Positions 1-7,419 of a DNA stretch of 12,370 nucleotides are shown piece after piece (the stretch's first letter is position 1; each line of letters opens with the position of its first letter). The stretch spans positions 3,198 through 15,567 of the forward strand of contig DBXL01000057.1 of NCBI GenBank assembly GCA_002309275.1, given 5' to 3'. The DNA is from Ruminococcaceae bacterium UBA1213 (GTDB lineage Bacteria > Bacillota > Clostridia > Oscillospirales > Acutalibacteraceae). The position numbers and the translations under genes are program-made. The notes beneath the pieces were generated by a model, which was not told the origin of the DNA, did no database searches, and saw nothing but the letters and a program-made list of their open reading frames with translations.

Positions 1-2261
1 TCATTTGTTAAAAGGGAGTTGTAGATTTTGAAGAATTTGCTTTCAGAGAATTTAGAGTTGTCAGAGTTGGCATAGGCAAGGAATTGTTTTCTGTTGCCGG
101 GAGAGATGAGGATTAATTTTTCTTTTTTGTCAAAGGTAGGGTCAAGTATGGGATAGCCTGTAGTTTCAATCATGTCGGAGGAATAGCCGTATGCATTTTC
201 AAGGAGATTATTTTTTTCAAAGTCCGATGCACAAAAATATTTACGGATATTGTCTTTGATACGATTGTCAAATTGAGGGGAATTGCCTGTTGCAAAGAAG
301 TTTTTAACGGAGAATATCTGTGCATTGAACAAGTCACGCAGGAAAAGCATATCACTTTGAGTAAAGCCGAGAGAACGATATACATTGCAGTCGGCAGCGA
401 ATATAATATCGGCAGAGAGGATAAGAGCAACAGCTTTTTTGGAATTGGCTTCAATGACGTTTTCATATTTGGAGTTGATAAGAAAGTTGTATTCGGCAGA
501 ATTTTTGTGAGTGATGAAGAAAGGGATAAATTTATGATTTTTTCTTGCTTTGGAGAAGTATCTGAAAAGGAGGTTGCCATTGGAATTGATGCCGAAATTA
601 TCGTAAAAGACGAGATATTTAAAATTATTTTTTTCTTTAAAAAGATGTCTGACAGTTTTTCTGATTTGCCTGTAACGGATATTTTCGGAAAAGGAGAGAT
701 GTCTGGAGCATTCTGCAAAGAACTTTCCTTCATAGAAGGTCATCAGACTGTCGGTAGCACGGCGAATGATAATAGATTTGGTTTTTTCGTCATAGGTAAG
801 GACTTTATCGCCGAAACACCAGAAGCTGCTTTGAATCTGGGTTGAGAGCCTTGCAAAAACGCCTTCAAATTTCATATCGAGCCTGAAAGTGAGATTCTGA
901 TATTTCATAATCATGCAGGCGTTATCAATTTGCTTGCCGTCACTGACGGGGATATTGAATTGCAGAGAATGTTTTCTGAAGAAAGGCACGTCAAAGAAAG
1001 TTTCAGTGGTATATATTGGGGATATGCGGACATCAGATTTATTTTGATTGATAAGTGTATAGAGTGAGAAGCCGTCGATATAAGAGCAGTTTTGCAGGAC
1101 AGCATCTACACAGAGGGAATGTCCGTCAAAGTTTATTGCGTGTATTTCGAGGAAAATATCCTTTGAGGAGCTGATAAAGGCATTGTTGGCACTCAGTACA
1201 AATTCACCGTTGAGATTATGGAGGACAGGGGAATTATAGTTTGACAGATAGATTTTTTCAACGGCATCTCTGAAAAGGACAATATCGACATCAGGGAGCA
1301 TTTTTTTATTGTCATATTTGATTCTGAGCAGGCTGAAAGGGAATTCACTGTCAAGCAGAGCGGTCCGGCAGAGATATTTATTGAGGATAATGCCGTCATC
1401 AATGTAAGAGAGGGCTTTTTTTACAGCAGAGAAAAAGTCTTTTGCATGGTCGCCGTTGAGGATATATTTATATCTGTCGTTGCGGTTGAGTGCAAATTTT
1501 ATGTTTATCAGGTAAAGCATGGCAGATTTTACGAAAGAGGAATTTTTATTTTCCTCCAGCATAGGTATTATAAAATCATTCAAGGCGTTTGTATAGAAAG
1601 ACTTGCTGTATTGGGGAGAAAATCGGATAAAATTGTGTTCATCGGGCAGGAAAGAAGTATAAGAGCAGTTTTCAGTGAATAGAAATGAATATGTCTTCAT
1701 CAGAGCCTGAAGGATAAATTTATCTTCGGAGTGGAAGCGGAGTTTTGTGTCAAACATAAGTCCGTTTATGATATTTCTGCCAAAGAAGTAGCACCCAAGC
1801 ATGAGTATAAATTTATCGGGGGTATCTCTGAGGGATACCATGCCTGCAGGAATGGAGTTTATATAGGGCATATCGGAGGAAAAGGGGGAAATGGCAGCTA
1901 TATCTATATCAATGTCATTACCGCTCAGAATTTCCATAAGGACAGGCAGAGTTTTTTTGGAATAAAGGCTGTAATTGTCGATAAAAGAGATGTACTTTCC
2001 GGAGCAGAGGGAATAAGCATCGTTATAGCTTGCAGGGGATTTTTTGCCGGAGGTATCGACAAAGAAGATGTTTTCGGGAAAACGCTCTATATATTGGGAG
2101 CAGGTTTGAATGCTTTCATCACTGCAGACGGAATCAATGAGAATCAGCTGTACATTTTCGAGAAAGAACTTTTCATCGGCAATAATAGATGAAACCGTGT
2201 TGTCTATATTGGATTTGTCTTTTATAAGAAGATTGATACTAAAAAAATATTGTTTAGGCAT
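1..2261 (-). CDS. Bifunctional GT2-like / CDP-glycerol glycerophosphotransferase-like protein, 3' end cut off
   Basis: The frame is open for 753 codons from the ATG at 2261 down to the left edge with no stop, so the gene is partial. An AGGAGG site (2272-2267) lies five bases before the start. Residues 1 to about 220 resemble a GT-A family 2 glycosyltransferase: LILIDS near residue 40, then GKYISFID ending at D95, and SED at 178-180 like the family's acceptor-side ED motif. A middle region of about 300 residues has no recognised fold. From about residue 545 it resembles the TagF/CDP-glycerol glycerophosphotransferase domain: YDNFG (553-557), LRDLFN (641-646), ETTGYP (699-704), PGNR (721-724). 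Such fusions in Firmicutes are linked to teichoic-acid-like or other surface polymers. Oddities: the usual DxD is D95-N-Y, and the usual Gln-His-Gly of the TagF half reads Lys-Asn-Phe (653-655). The role could be altered substrate use or a non-catalytic paralogue. The architecture is fairly sure; the activity is not. Confidence 0.8.
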   Translation of the reverse strand, partial: MPKQYFFSINLLIKDKSNIDNTVSSIIADEKFFLENVQLILIDSVCSDESIQTCSQYIERFPENIFFVDTSGKKSPASYNDAYSLCSGKYISFIDNYSLYSKKTLPVLMEILSGNDIDIDIAAISPFSSDMPYINSIPAGMVSLRDTPDKFILMLGCYFFGRNIINGLMFDTKLRFHSEDKFILQALMKTYSFLFTENCSYTSFLPDEHNFIRFSPQYSKSFYTNALNDFIIPMLEENKNSSFVKSAMLYLINIKFALNRNDRYKYILNGDHAKDFFSAVKKALSYIDDGIILNKYLCRTALLDSEFPFSLLRIKYDNKKMLPDVDIVLFRDAVEKIYLSNYNSPVLHNLNGEFVLSANNAFISSSKDIFLEIHAINFDGHSLCVDAVLQNCSYIDGFSLYTLINQNKSDVRISPIYTTETFFDVPFFRKHSLQFNIPVSDGKQIDNACMIMKYQNLTFRLDMKFEGVFARLSTQIQSSFWCFGDKVLTYDEKTKSIIIRRATDSLMTFYEGKFFAECSRHLSFSENIRYRQIRKTVRHLFKEKNNFKYLVFYDNFGINSNGNLLFRYFSKARKNHKFIPFFITHKNSAEYNFLINSKYENVIEANSKKAVALILSADIIFAADCNVYRSLGFTQSDMLFLRDLFNAQIFSVKNFFATGNSPQFDNRIKDNIRKYFCASDFEKNNLLENAYGYSSDMIETTGYPILDPTFDKKEKLILISPGNRKQFLAYANSDNSKFSESKFFKIYNSLLTN

Positions 2262-2291
2262 AATAGCCTCCTAAAATTTATTGTAAATAGA

Positions 2292-2320
2292 ATTATATTA
2301 CAATAGAGCGAAAAAGTCAA
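2292..2320 (-). promoter_or_regulatory. Sigma-A promoter of the glycosyltransferase gene
   Basis: Reading on the minus strand, TTGACT (2320-2315) and TATAAT (2297-2292) are separated by 17 bases. Transcription would start near 2285, giving a leader of about 24 bases that carries the AGGAGG ribosome binding site at 2272-2267. Confidence 0.75.
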
Positions 2321-2342
2321 TTTTTAAAAGTGGGAATAATGG

Positions 2343-2376
2343 GACAAAAGACAATATATGACAAAATTGTCAACAA
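2343..2376. promoter_or_regulatory. GACAA/TTGTC cluster with a 14-bp palindrome, possible operator
   Basis: GACAA occurs at 2343, 2350 and 2360 on the plus strand. The last copy pairs with an inverted TTGTC at 2367-2371, forming the palindrome TGACAA-aa-TTGTCA at 2359-2372. The ten bases TTGTCAACAA at 2367-2376 recur exactly at 2460-2469, across the predicted glnN transcription start. The cluster lies between the two divergent promoters, about 20 bases upstream of the minus-strand -35 and 55 bases upstream of the glnN -35. A regulator binding here could affect either gene. No specific regulator is recognised; AT-rich chance similarity is possible. Confidence 0.35.
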
Positions 2377-2429
2377 AGGCAGTAAAAAATTATTAGTTTT
2401 ACAAAAAAAGATTTTGTGAAAAAAAGCTA

Positions 2430-2458
2430 TTGACTTATTAAAAAAGATGATTTATAAT
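2430..2458 (+). promoter_or_regulatory. Sigma-A promoter of glnN
   Basis: TTGACT at 2430-2435 and a perfect TATAAT at 2453-2458 are separated by 17 bases. Transcription should start near 2465, immediately before the hairpins of the leader. The predicted leader is about 80 bases long. Confidence 0.85.
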
Positions 2459-2468
2459 TTTGTCAACA

Positions 2469-2500
2469 ACAGCAAAGGTGCTGTGGGTTGAGAGTAAACC
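2469..2500 (+). promoter_or_regulatory. Two-hairpin leader element resembling an ANTAR antiterminator target
   Basis: Hairpin P1 is ACAGC (2469-2473), hexaloop AAAGGT (2474-2479), GCTGT (2480-2484). Hairpin P2 follows almost directly: GGTT (2486-2489), loop GAGAGTA (2490-2496), AACC (2497-2500). Read without its first G, the P2 loop is AGAGTA. ANTAR-domain antiterminators such as EutV, NasR and AmiR are known to bind paired small hairpins whose six-base loops carry A at position 1 and G at position 4. P1 fits exactly. P2 fits if the flanking G and A make a non-canonical pair. The 3' arm of P1 is also the 5' arm of the terminator at 2474-2514, so forming P1 prevents termination. That mutual exclusion is the known ANTAR mechanism. 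The assignment is inferred from structure; a different attenuation mechanism remains possible. Confidence 0.6.
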
Positions 2501-2514
2501 TGCAGTACCTTTTT
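2474..2514 (+). terminator. Leader intrinsic terminator (attenuator) upstream of glnN
   Basis: The arm 2477-2489 pairs with 2497-2509 through 13 consecutive pairs, three of them G-U, around a 7-base loop. The stem can extend by A-U pairs between 2474-2476 and 2510-2512. It is followed by the T-run 2510-2514. It lies within the predicted glnN transcript, 30 bases before the start codon, so it would act as a premature terminator. The T-run is short (five), so termination may be partial. Confidence 0.6.
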
Positions 2515-2544
2515 GCCATATTTTAGGAATGGGGAGTAAATATC

Positions 2545-4638
2545 ATGCCGAATGTACCTGAAATTTTCGGATGCAGAGTGTTTAATGATGCGACAATGAA
2601 AGAGCGTCTGCCGAAGGGGACTTATAAAGCACTTAAAAAGACCATTGAAGACGGTAAGGAATTGGATGTTTCCGTTGCGAACGTAGTTGCCCATGCAATG
2701 AAAGAGTGGGCAATAGAGAACGGTGCAACACATTTCACACATTGGTTTCAGCCCATGACGGGTATCACAGCCGAAAAGCATGACAGCTTTATATCACCGA
2801 CACCCGATGGAAAGGTGATTATGGAATTTTCAGGAAAAGAGCTGATAAAAGGCGAGCCTGATGCATCAAGTTTTCCGTCAGGTGGAATCAGGGCGACTTT
2901 TGAAGCGAGAGGTTACACAGCATGGGATCCGTCATCCTATGCATTTATTAAAGACGGTTCACTGTGCATACCGACAGCTTTTTGTTCATATACGGGAGAG
3001 ATACTTGATAAAAAGACACCGCTTTTGCGTTCAATGGAAGTGCTGAATACACAGGCAATGAGGATACTGAGGGTATTCGGTGACGAAGTGACAAAGCGTG
3101 TTGATACGACAGTAGGACCTGAGCAGGAATATTTTTTGGTAGATAAAAAGGTATTTGACAAGAGAAAAGATTTGATATACTGCGGAAGGACACTTTTCGG
3201 AGCAAGACCTCCGAAGGGACAGGAATTGGACGACCATTATTTTGGAACGATAAAGACAAGAGTTTCAGCATACATGAAAGAGCTTGATGAAGAGCTGTGG
3301 AAGTATGGCATACTGGCAAAGACAAAGCATAATGAAGTAGCACCCGCACAGCATGAGCTTGCCCCGATATTTGACACGTCAAATATTGCAACAGACCATA
3401 ATCAGTTGACAATGGCAGTAATGAAAAGGGTAGCGGAAAGACATGGATTAGTATGTCTTTTGCATGAAAAGCCCTTTGCAGGCGTGAACGGTTCCGGTAA
3501 GCACAATAACTGGTCAATGTCAACGAATACGGGAAAAAATCTGCTTGATCCGTCAAAGAATCCAAGGGAGAATACACAGTTTTTGGTATTTCTTGCGGCA
3601 GTGATAAGAGCAGTTGACGAACATCAGGATTTATTGAGATTGTCGGCAGCGAGTGCAGGAAATGACCACAGACTTGGAGCAAATGAAGCACCGCCGGCTA
3701 TTTTGTCAATGTATCTGGGAGATGAATTGGAAGCTGTTTTGAATTCGATAGAAACGGGTGAAGTTTACGAAGAAAAAGATGCGGCAATCATGAAAACAAA
3801 TGCAAATGTTTTGCCGAATTTCGTAAAAGACACGTCAGACAGAAACAGAACATCACCGTTTGCGTTTACAGGAAATAAATTTGAATTCAGAATGCTCGGC
3901 TCAGCGGATAATATAGCGTGTGCCAATACGATAATCAATACGATAGTAGCAGACGTTTTGCAGGACTTTGCAGACGTTCTGGAAAAGGCGGAAGATGTAA
4001 AGGCAGCCGCAGAGGAGCTTGTAAGAAAGACGATAAAAGAGCATAAGAGAATCATTTTCAACGGAGATAACTATTCAAAAGAATGGGTAAAAGAGGCAGA
4101 AAAGAGAGGACTTTTGAATTTGCGTTCATTGCCTGATGTCATGCCGATGTATGTATCGGAAAAGAATGTAAAGCTTTTCGGCAAGCATGGGATATATACA
4201 GAAGTAGAATTGAGGTCAAGATGTGAGATACTCATGGAGAACTACTGTAAGATAATCAATATAGAGGCACTCACGGCTCTTGACATGGCAAAGAAAGATA
4301 TAACACCTGCGGTAGCGGCATATGTAAGGGAGCTTGCAGAAACGGCTAATTTGATAAAATCCGTAGATGTGGATATAATAACGACTCCTGAAACGGATTT
4401 AATGAAAAAGCTTGCCAATCTGCTGTCATGCTTTATCAGAAAGATAGATGTGCTTGAAAAGGCGGTTCTGGGAGCAAAGGGCATAGAAGGGGACATTGTA
4501 AAAATATCCATGTATTACAAAGATAATGTTCTGACGGCTATGCAGGAATTGAGGGCTGTTGCTGATGAGATGGAAGCCAACATGTCAGCAAAGCTGTGGC
4601 CTTATCCCTCATATGGTACACTTCTTTTCAGCGTTTAA
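2545..4638 (+). CDS. glnN: Glutamine synthetase, type III
   Basis: Makes glutamine from glutamate, ammonia and ATP in the cytoplasm; it is the main ammonia-assimilating step. At 697 residues it has the length of the GSIII family (about 700) rather than GSI (about 450). The start of the protein (VPEIFG, ERLPK, YKALKKTI) is typical of GSIII. Catalytic-domain signatures are GPEQEYF at 191-197 (metal-binding glutamates), NGSGKHNNWS at 315-324 (ATP-site loop) and TGNKFEFRMLGS at 442-453 (substrate-binding arginine region). GGGGAG at 2531-2536 stands eight bases before the ATG and supports this start. The gene is alone in its transcription unit, between its own promoter with leader attenuator and a terminator. 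GSIII is known from Bacteroides, Ruminococcus and cyanobacteria. No defect is seen. Confidence 0.97.
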   Translation: MPNVPEIFGCRVFNDATMKERLPKGTYKALKKTIEDGKELDVSVANVVAHAMKEWAIENGATHFTHWFQPMTGITAEKHDSFISPTPDGKVIMEFSGKELIKGEPDASSFPSGGIRATFEARGYTAWDPSSYAFIKDGSLCIPTAFCSYTGEILDKKTPLLRSMEVLNTQAMRILRVFGDEVTKRVDTTVGPEQEYFLVDKKVFDKRKDLIYCGRTLFGARPPKGQELDDHYFGTIKTRVSAYMKELDEELWKYGILAKTKHNEVAPAQHELAPIFDTSNIATDHNQLTMAVMKRVAERHGLVCLLHEKPFAGVNGSGKHNNWSMSTNTGKNLLDPSKNPRENTQFLVFLAAVIRAVDEHQDLLRLSAASAGNDHRLGANEAPPAILSMYLGDELEAVLNSIETGEVYEEKDAAIMKTNANVLPNFVKDTSDRNRTSPFAFTGNKFEFRMLGSADNIACANTIINTIVADVLQDFADVLEKAEDVKAAAEELVRKTIKEHKRIIFNGDNYSKEWVKEAEKRGLLNLRSLPDVMPMYVSEKNVKLFGKHGIYTEVELRSRCEILMENYCKIINIEALTALDMAKKDITPAVAAYVRELAETANLIKSVDVDIITTPETDLMKKLANLLSCFIRKIDVLEKAVLGAKGIEGDIVKISMYYKDNVLTAMQELRAVADEMEANMSAKLWPYPSYGTLLFSV

Positions 4639-4650
4639 GATATTTTTCAG

Positions 4651-4680
4651 GGACAGAATTATTTTTTCTGTCCTTTTTTT
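4651..4680 (+). terminator. Intrinsic terminator of glnN
   Basis: GGACAGAA (4651-4658) pairs perfectly with TTCTGTCC (4666-4673) around a 7-base loop and is followed by seven T (4674-4680). It begins 12 bases after the glnN stop codon. Confidence 0.92.
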
Positions 4681-4689
4681 ATAAATCCC

Positions 4690-4718
4690 TTGCAAAAAAA
4701 TTGATTTTGTTGTATAAT
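4690..4718 (+). promoter_or_regulatory. Sigma-A promoter of pgi
   Basis: TTGCAA (4690-4695) and TATAAT (4713-4718) are 17 bases apart. The ribosome binding site AAGGAGG (4737-4743) follows, nine bases before the pgi ATG. Confidence 0.75.
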
Positions 4719-4752
4719 AAATCAGATTGATTATTTAAGGAGGATAATTTTT

Positions 4753-6099
4753 ATGGCTGTTACACTCAACGATAAGCACTTGAAGGAATTTATTTCACAG
4801 GAGGAGTTTGATGCGATTGCACCGCAGATTGCTGTTTCGCACAGCGTTCTCCATAACAAGACGGGTTTGGGCAATACATTTTTAGGCTGGCTTGACCTGC
4901 CTGTTGACTATGACAAGGACGAGTTTGAGAGAATCAAAAAGGCTGCTGAAAAGATAAAGGCTGATACAGATGTATTTGTAGTAATAGGCATAGGCGGTTC
5001 TTATTTGGGAGCAAGGGCTGCCATAGAGTTTCTGAAATCACCTAATTACAACGCTCTGCCGAAAGATACCCCTGACATTTATTTTACAGGTAATTCCATA
5101 AGCTCCACTGCCCTTTCCGAATTGATTAAAATATGTGAGGGCAAGAGAGTATCTATCAATATGATTTCCAAGTCAGGTACGACAACAGAGCCTGCCATCG
5201 CTTTCAGAGTATTCAGAGAGCTTCTTGAAAAGCAGTATGGCAAAGACGGTGCAAGAGAGAGAATTTACTGTACAACAGACCGTGCTAAAGGTACTTTGAA
5301 AGCCCTTGCCACAAAAGAGGGTTATGAAACATTTGTAGTGCCTGATGATGTAGGCGGAAGATTTTCTGTTCTGACAGCAGTAGGACTTTTGCCGATAGCC
5401 GTAGCAGGTGCAGATATAGATGCACTTATGGCAGGTGCTGCACAGGCAAGGGAAGAACTCTGCAATACAGACCTTGAGAAAAATCCGTGTTATAAATATG
5501 CTGCTGCAAGAAATATTCTGTATCGTAAGGGCAAGTCGATAGAAATGCTTGTAAGCTATGAGCCTGCATTTACCATGATGTGCGAATGGTGGAAACAGCT
5601 GTTCGGCGAGAGCGAGGGCAAGGACAATAAAGGACTTTTCCCGGCATCAGTGGTATTTTCGACAGATTTGCATTCAATGGGACAGTTCATACAGGACGGC
5701 AGCCGTACCATGTTTGAAACGGTAGTGCAGATAGAGAAGCCTAAATATGAGCTTACGATTGGCACAGATCCCGAAAATGTAGATGGTTTGAATTTCCTTG
5801 CAGGAAAGACCGTTGATTTTGTGAATAAAAAGGCATTTGAGGGAACAGTGCTTGCACATACAGACGGCAGAGTGCCGAATATTGTACTTAATATGTCAGA
5901 AGTAAGTGAGAGCGAGCTTGGCTATTTGATATATTTCTTTGAGAAGGCTTGTGCAATCAGCGGATATACAATGTGTTTGAATCCGTTTGACCAGCCGGGT
6001 GTTGAGAGCTATAAGAAAAATATGTTTGCCCTTCTCGGCAAGCCGGGATATGAGGAGCAGAAAGCTACTCTTGAAGCACGTCTTGGTTATACAGAATAA
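4753..6099 (+). CDS. pgi: Glucose-6-phosphate isomerase
   Basis: Interconverts glucose 6-phosphate and fructose 6-phosphate in glycolysis and gluconeogenesis, in the cytoplasm. The 448-residue length matches the short Firmicutes form. Visible signatures: GIGGSYLG at 79-86; the sugar-phosphate-binding SKSGTTTEPA from 139; VGGRFSVLT at 200-208; GESEGKD from 285, with the family's catalytic glutamate probably E286; the catalytic histidine region DLHSMGQF with H307; and the C-terminal QPGVESYKKN from 414, with the catalytic lysine K421. All key residues are present. AAGGAGG nine bases upstream fixes the start. It has its own promoter after the glnN terminator. No hairpin terminator is seen before the next gene, so some read-through into the small P-loop gene is possible. 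Confidence 0.97.
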   Translation: MAVTLNDKHLKEFISQEEFDAIAPQIAVSHSVLHNKTGLGNTFLGWLDLPVDYDKDEFERIKKAAEKIKADTDVFVVIGIGGSYLGARAAIEFLKSPNYNALPKDTPDIYFTGNSISSTALSELIKICEGKRVSINMISKSGTTTEPAIAFRVFRELLEKQYGKDGARERIYCTTDRAKGTLKALATKEGYETFVVPDDVGGRFSVLTAVGLLPIAVAGADIDALMAGAAQAREELCNTDLEKNPCYKYAAARNILYRKGKSIEMLVSYEPAFTMMCEWWKQLFGESEGKDNKGLFPASVVFSTDLHSMGQFIQDGSRTMFETVVQIEKPKYELTIGTDPENVDGLNFLAGKTVDFVNKKAFEGTVLAHTDGRVPNIVLNMSEVSESELGYLIYFFEKACAISGYTMCLNPFDQPGVESYKKNMFALLGKPGYEEQKATLEARLGYTE

Positions 6100-6119
6100 A
6101 AGTTACGGATAAAAATAAG

Positions 6120-6148
6120 TTGACATCTATTTGGATTTGTAGTAGAAT
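6120..6148 (+). promoter_or_regulatory. Sigma-A promoter of the small P-loop gene
   Basis: TTGACA (6120-6125) and TAGAAT (6143-6148) have a 17-base spacer. It begins 20 bases after the pgi stop codon. The -10 box overlaps an upstream in-frame ATG at 6148, which argues against translation starting there. Confidence 0.72.
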
Positions 6149-6189
6149 TGTATCAGAACAATAATTGCTTTATAAGGAGGCAGATACCG

Positions 6190-6606
6190 ATGGTTACACT
6201 TATTATCGGCAAAAAGGGTACAGGAAAAACAAAAAAACTGATTAATCTTGCAGCAGAGGCTGTTGCTGCATCAAAAGGAAATGTTGTAGTTATCGAAAAA
6301 GGTGCAAAACTTACCTATGATGTATCACACAAAGCAAGATTGATTGATACTGAGCAGTACGGCATTACAGGTTATGATGCATTTTTTGGATTTTTGAGCG
6401 GACTTTGTGCAGGCAACTATGATGTAACAGATGTGCTTGTTGACTCTACTCTTAAAATAGGCGGTCAGGACTTTACGGCTTTTGCTCAGTTTATTGAAAA
6501 GATAAATGCTCTTGCAACTAAAACGGAAACGAAATTTACTTTCCTTGTATCAGCAGATGAAAAAGAAATTCCTGCAAGCCTTGACGCTGTTACTGTAAAA
6601 CTTTGA
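6190..6606 (+). CDS. Small P-loop ATP-binding protein of unknown role
   Basis: The 138-residue product begins with MVTLIIGKKGTGKTKK, a clear Walker A (GxxGxGKT, residues 7-14), and has a Walker-B-like VTDVLVDS around residues 79-86. The protein is essentially a single minimal nucleotide-binding domain with no signal peptide or membrane segment. The ATG at 6190 is chosen because AAGGAGG (6174-6180) lies nine bases before it; an earlier in-frame ATG at 6148 sits inside the promoter -10 and has no site. Similar small proteins occur in Clostridia and are sometimes labelled PilT-like, but there are no pilus genes here and the length is far below a real PilT. It is not an ABC ATPase: there is no LSGGQ signature, so it is an unlikely partner for the permease at 9113. 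Function unknown. Confidence 0.85.
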   Translation: MVTLIIGKKGTGKTKKLINLAAEAVAASKGNVVVIEKGAKLTYDVSHKARLIDTEQYGITGYDAFFGFLSGLCAGNYDVTDVLVDSTLKIGGQDFTAFAQFIEKINALATKTETKFTFLVSADEKEIPASLDAVTVKL

Positions 6607-6609
6607 TTA

Positions 6610-6657
6610 AAAAATATCCCCCGTTACAGAAAATTCTCTGTAACGGGGGATATTTTT
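6610..6657. terminator. Bidirectional terminator between the P-loop gene and hisF
   Basis: A perfect 21-bp inverted repeat: 6610-6630 pairs with 6637-6657 around the 6-base loop AAATTC. The GC core CCCCCGTTACAGA is flanked by A-runs and T-runs on both sides, so U-tracts follow the hairpin in both directions. The last two bases overlap the hisF stop codon (6656-6658), and the hairpin starts four bases after the P-loop gene's stop. Confidence 0.95.
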
Positions 6658-7417
6658 ATCTTCTGACGGAGATATTATTTTTGTGTAAATAGTCTTTGAG
6701 TTCGCCTATGGAGATTTCACCGAAGTGGAAAAGGGAGGCAGCTAAAACAGCGTCAGCTTTTCCGTCTGTAAGGACATCAGAGAAGTGTTGCAAAGCACCT
6801 GCACCGCCTGAAGCAATGACCGGTATGCCGACATTTTCAGAAACGGCTCTTGTCAGTTCAATGTCATAGCCGTTTTTAGTGCCGTCACAATCCATGCTTG
6901 TGAGGAGGATTTCACCGGCACCACGCTTTTCAGCTTCGACAGCCCATTTTAAAACATCTTTTTGTGTATTGATTCTGCCGCCGTTGATGTAAACGTCCCA
7001 GCCGGTGTTGTCGCTTCTTCTTTTAGCGTCAATGGCGGTTACAACACACTGACTGCCGAATTTATAGGCGGCTTCATTGATGATTTCAGGGCGGTGGATA
7101 GCGGCAGAATTAACGGAAACTTTGTCAGCACCTGCACGGAGGATTTTAGTGAAGTCCTCAACAGTACGAATGCCGCCGCCGACTGTAAAGGGAATAAACA
7201 CGCAGTCTGCAACAGCCCTTACAACGTCAACTATAATATTTCTTGCGTCACTTGAGGCGGTTATGTCAAGTAAAACAAGCTCATCTGCACCCTCTTTGTC
7301 GTATATTTTGGCACATTCAACAGGGTCACCTGCATCACGGAGATTTACAAAATTAGTGCCTTTTACAACTCTGCCGTCTTTTATGTCAAGACAGGGAATA
7401 ATTCTTTTTGCATACAT
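6656..7417 (-). CDS. hisF: Imidazole glycerol phosphate synthase, cyclase subunit
   Basis: Uses ammonia delivered by HisH and PRFAR to make imidazole glycerol phosphate plus AICAR, the branch step linking histidine and purine synthesis. The 253-residue length is normal for this (beta-alpha)8 barrel. The amino end AKRIIPCLDIKDGRVVKG is characteristic; the two catalytic aspartates of the family are D11 and D130 (in TAIDAK). Phosphate-binding glycine motifs VGGGIR (79-84) and ASGGAG (in the second half) are intact. The ATG at 7417 is preceded by AAGGGGG inside the 3' end of hisH, and only two bases separate the hisH stop from the start, implying translational coupling in a complex with 1:1 subunits. 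Canonical sequence argues for histidine synthesis and not the surface-sugar amidation paralogues. Confidence 0.97.
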   Translation of the reverse strand: MYAKRIIPCLDIKDGRVVKGTNFVNLRDAGDPVECAKIYDKEGADELVLLDITASSDARNIIVDVVRAVADCVFIPFTVGGGIRTVEDFTKILRAGADKVSVNSAAIHRPEIINEAAYKFGSQCVVTAIDAKRRSDNTGWDVYINGGRINTQKDVLKWAVEAEKRGAGEILLTSMDCDGTKNGYDIELTRAVSENVGIPVIASGGAGALQHFSDVLTDGKADAVLAASLFHFGEISIGELKDYLHKNNISVRR

Positions 7418-7419
7418 AT

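Noticed and set aside
273..845. Plus-strand open frame of 190 codons, and another at 1731-2192
   Set aside because: Both are antisense to the continuous 753-codon minus-strand frame, which has a promoter, a ribosome site and recognisable transferase motifs. The plus-strand frames have neither motif nor ribosome site.
1080..1672. Direct repeat of the 14 bases ATAAGAGCAGTTTT at 1080 and 1659
   Set aside because: Both copies encode Asn-Cys-Ser-Tyr in the same protein, in different local contexts. The identity stops at once on either side, so this is probably chance codon reuse.
2948..3691. Long open frame of 247 codons on the minus strand inside glnN
   Set aside because: It lies antisense to a complete, motif-rich glutamine synthetase, has no ribosome binding site, and its composition follows from the codon bias of glnN.
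6190..6606. The P-loop protein as the missing ATPase of the export operon
   Set aside because: It has a Walker A but no ABC signature, no Q-loop or H-loop pattern, and is about 80 residues shorter than a MacB-type ATPase domain.
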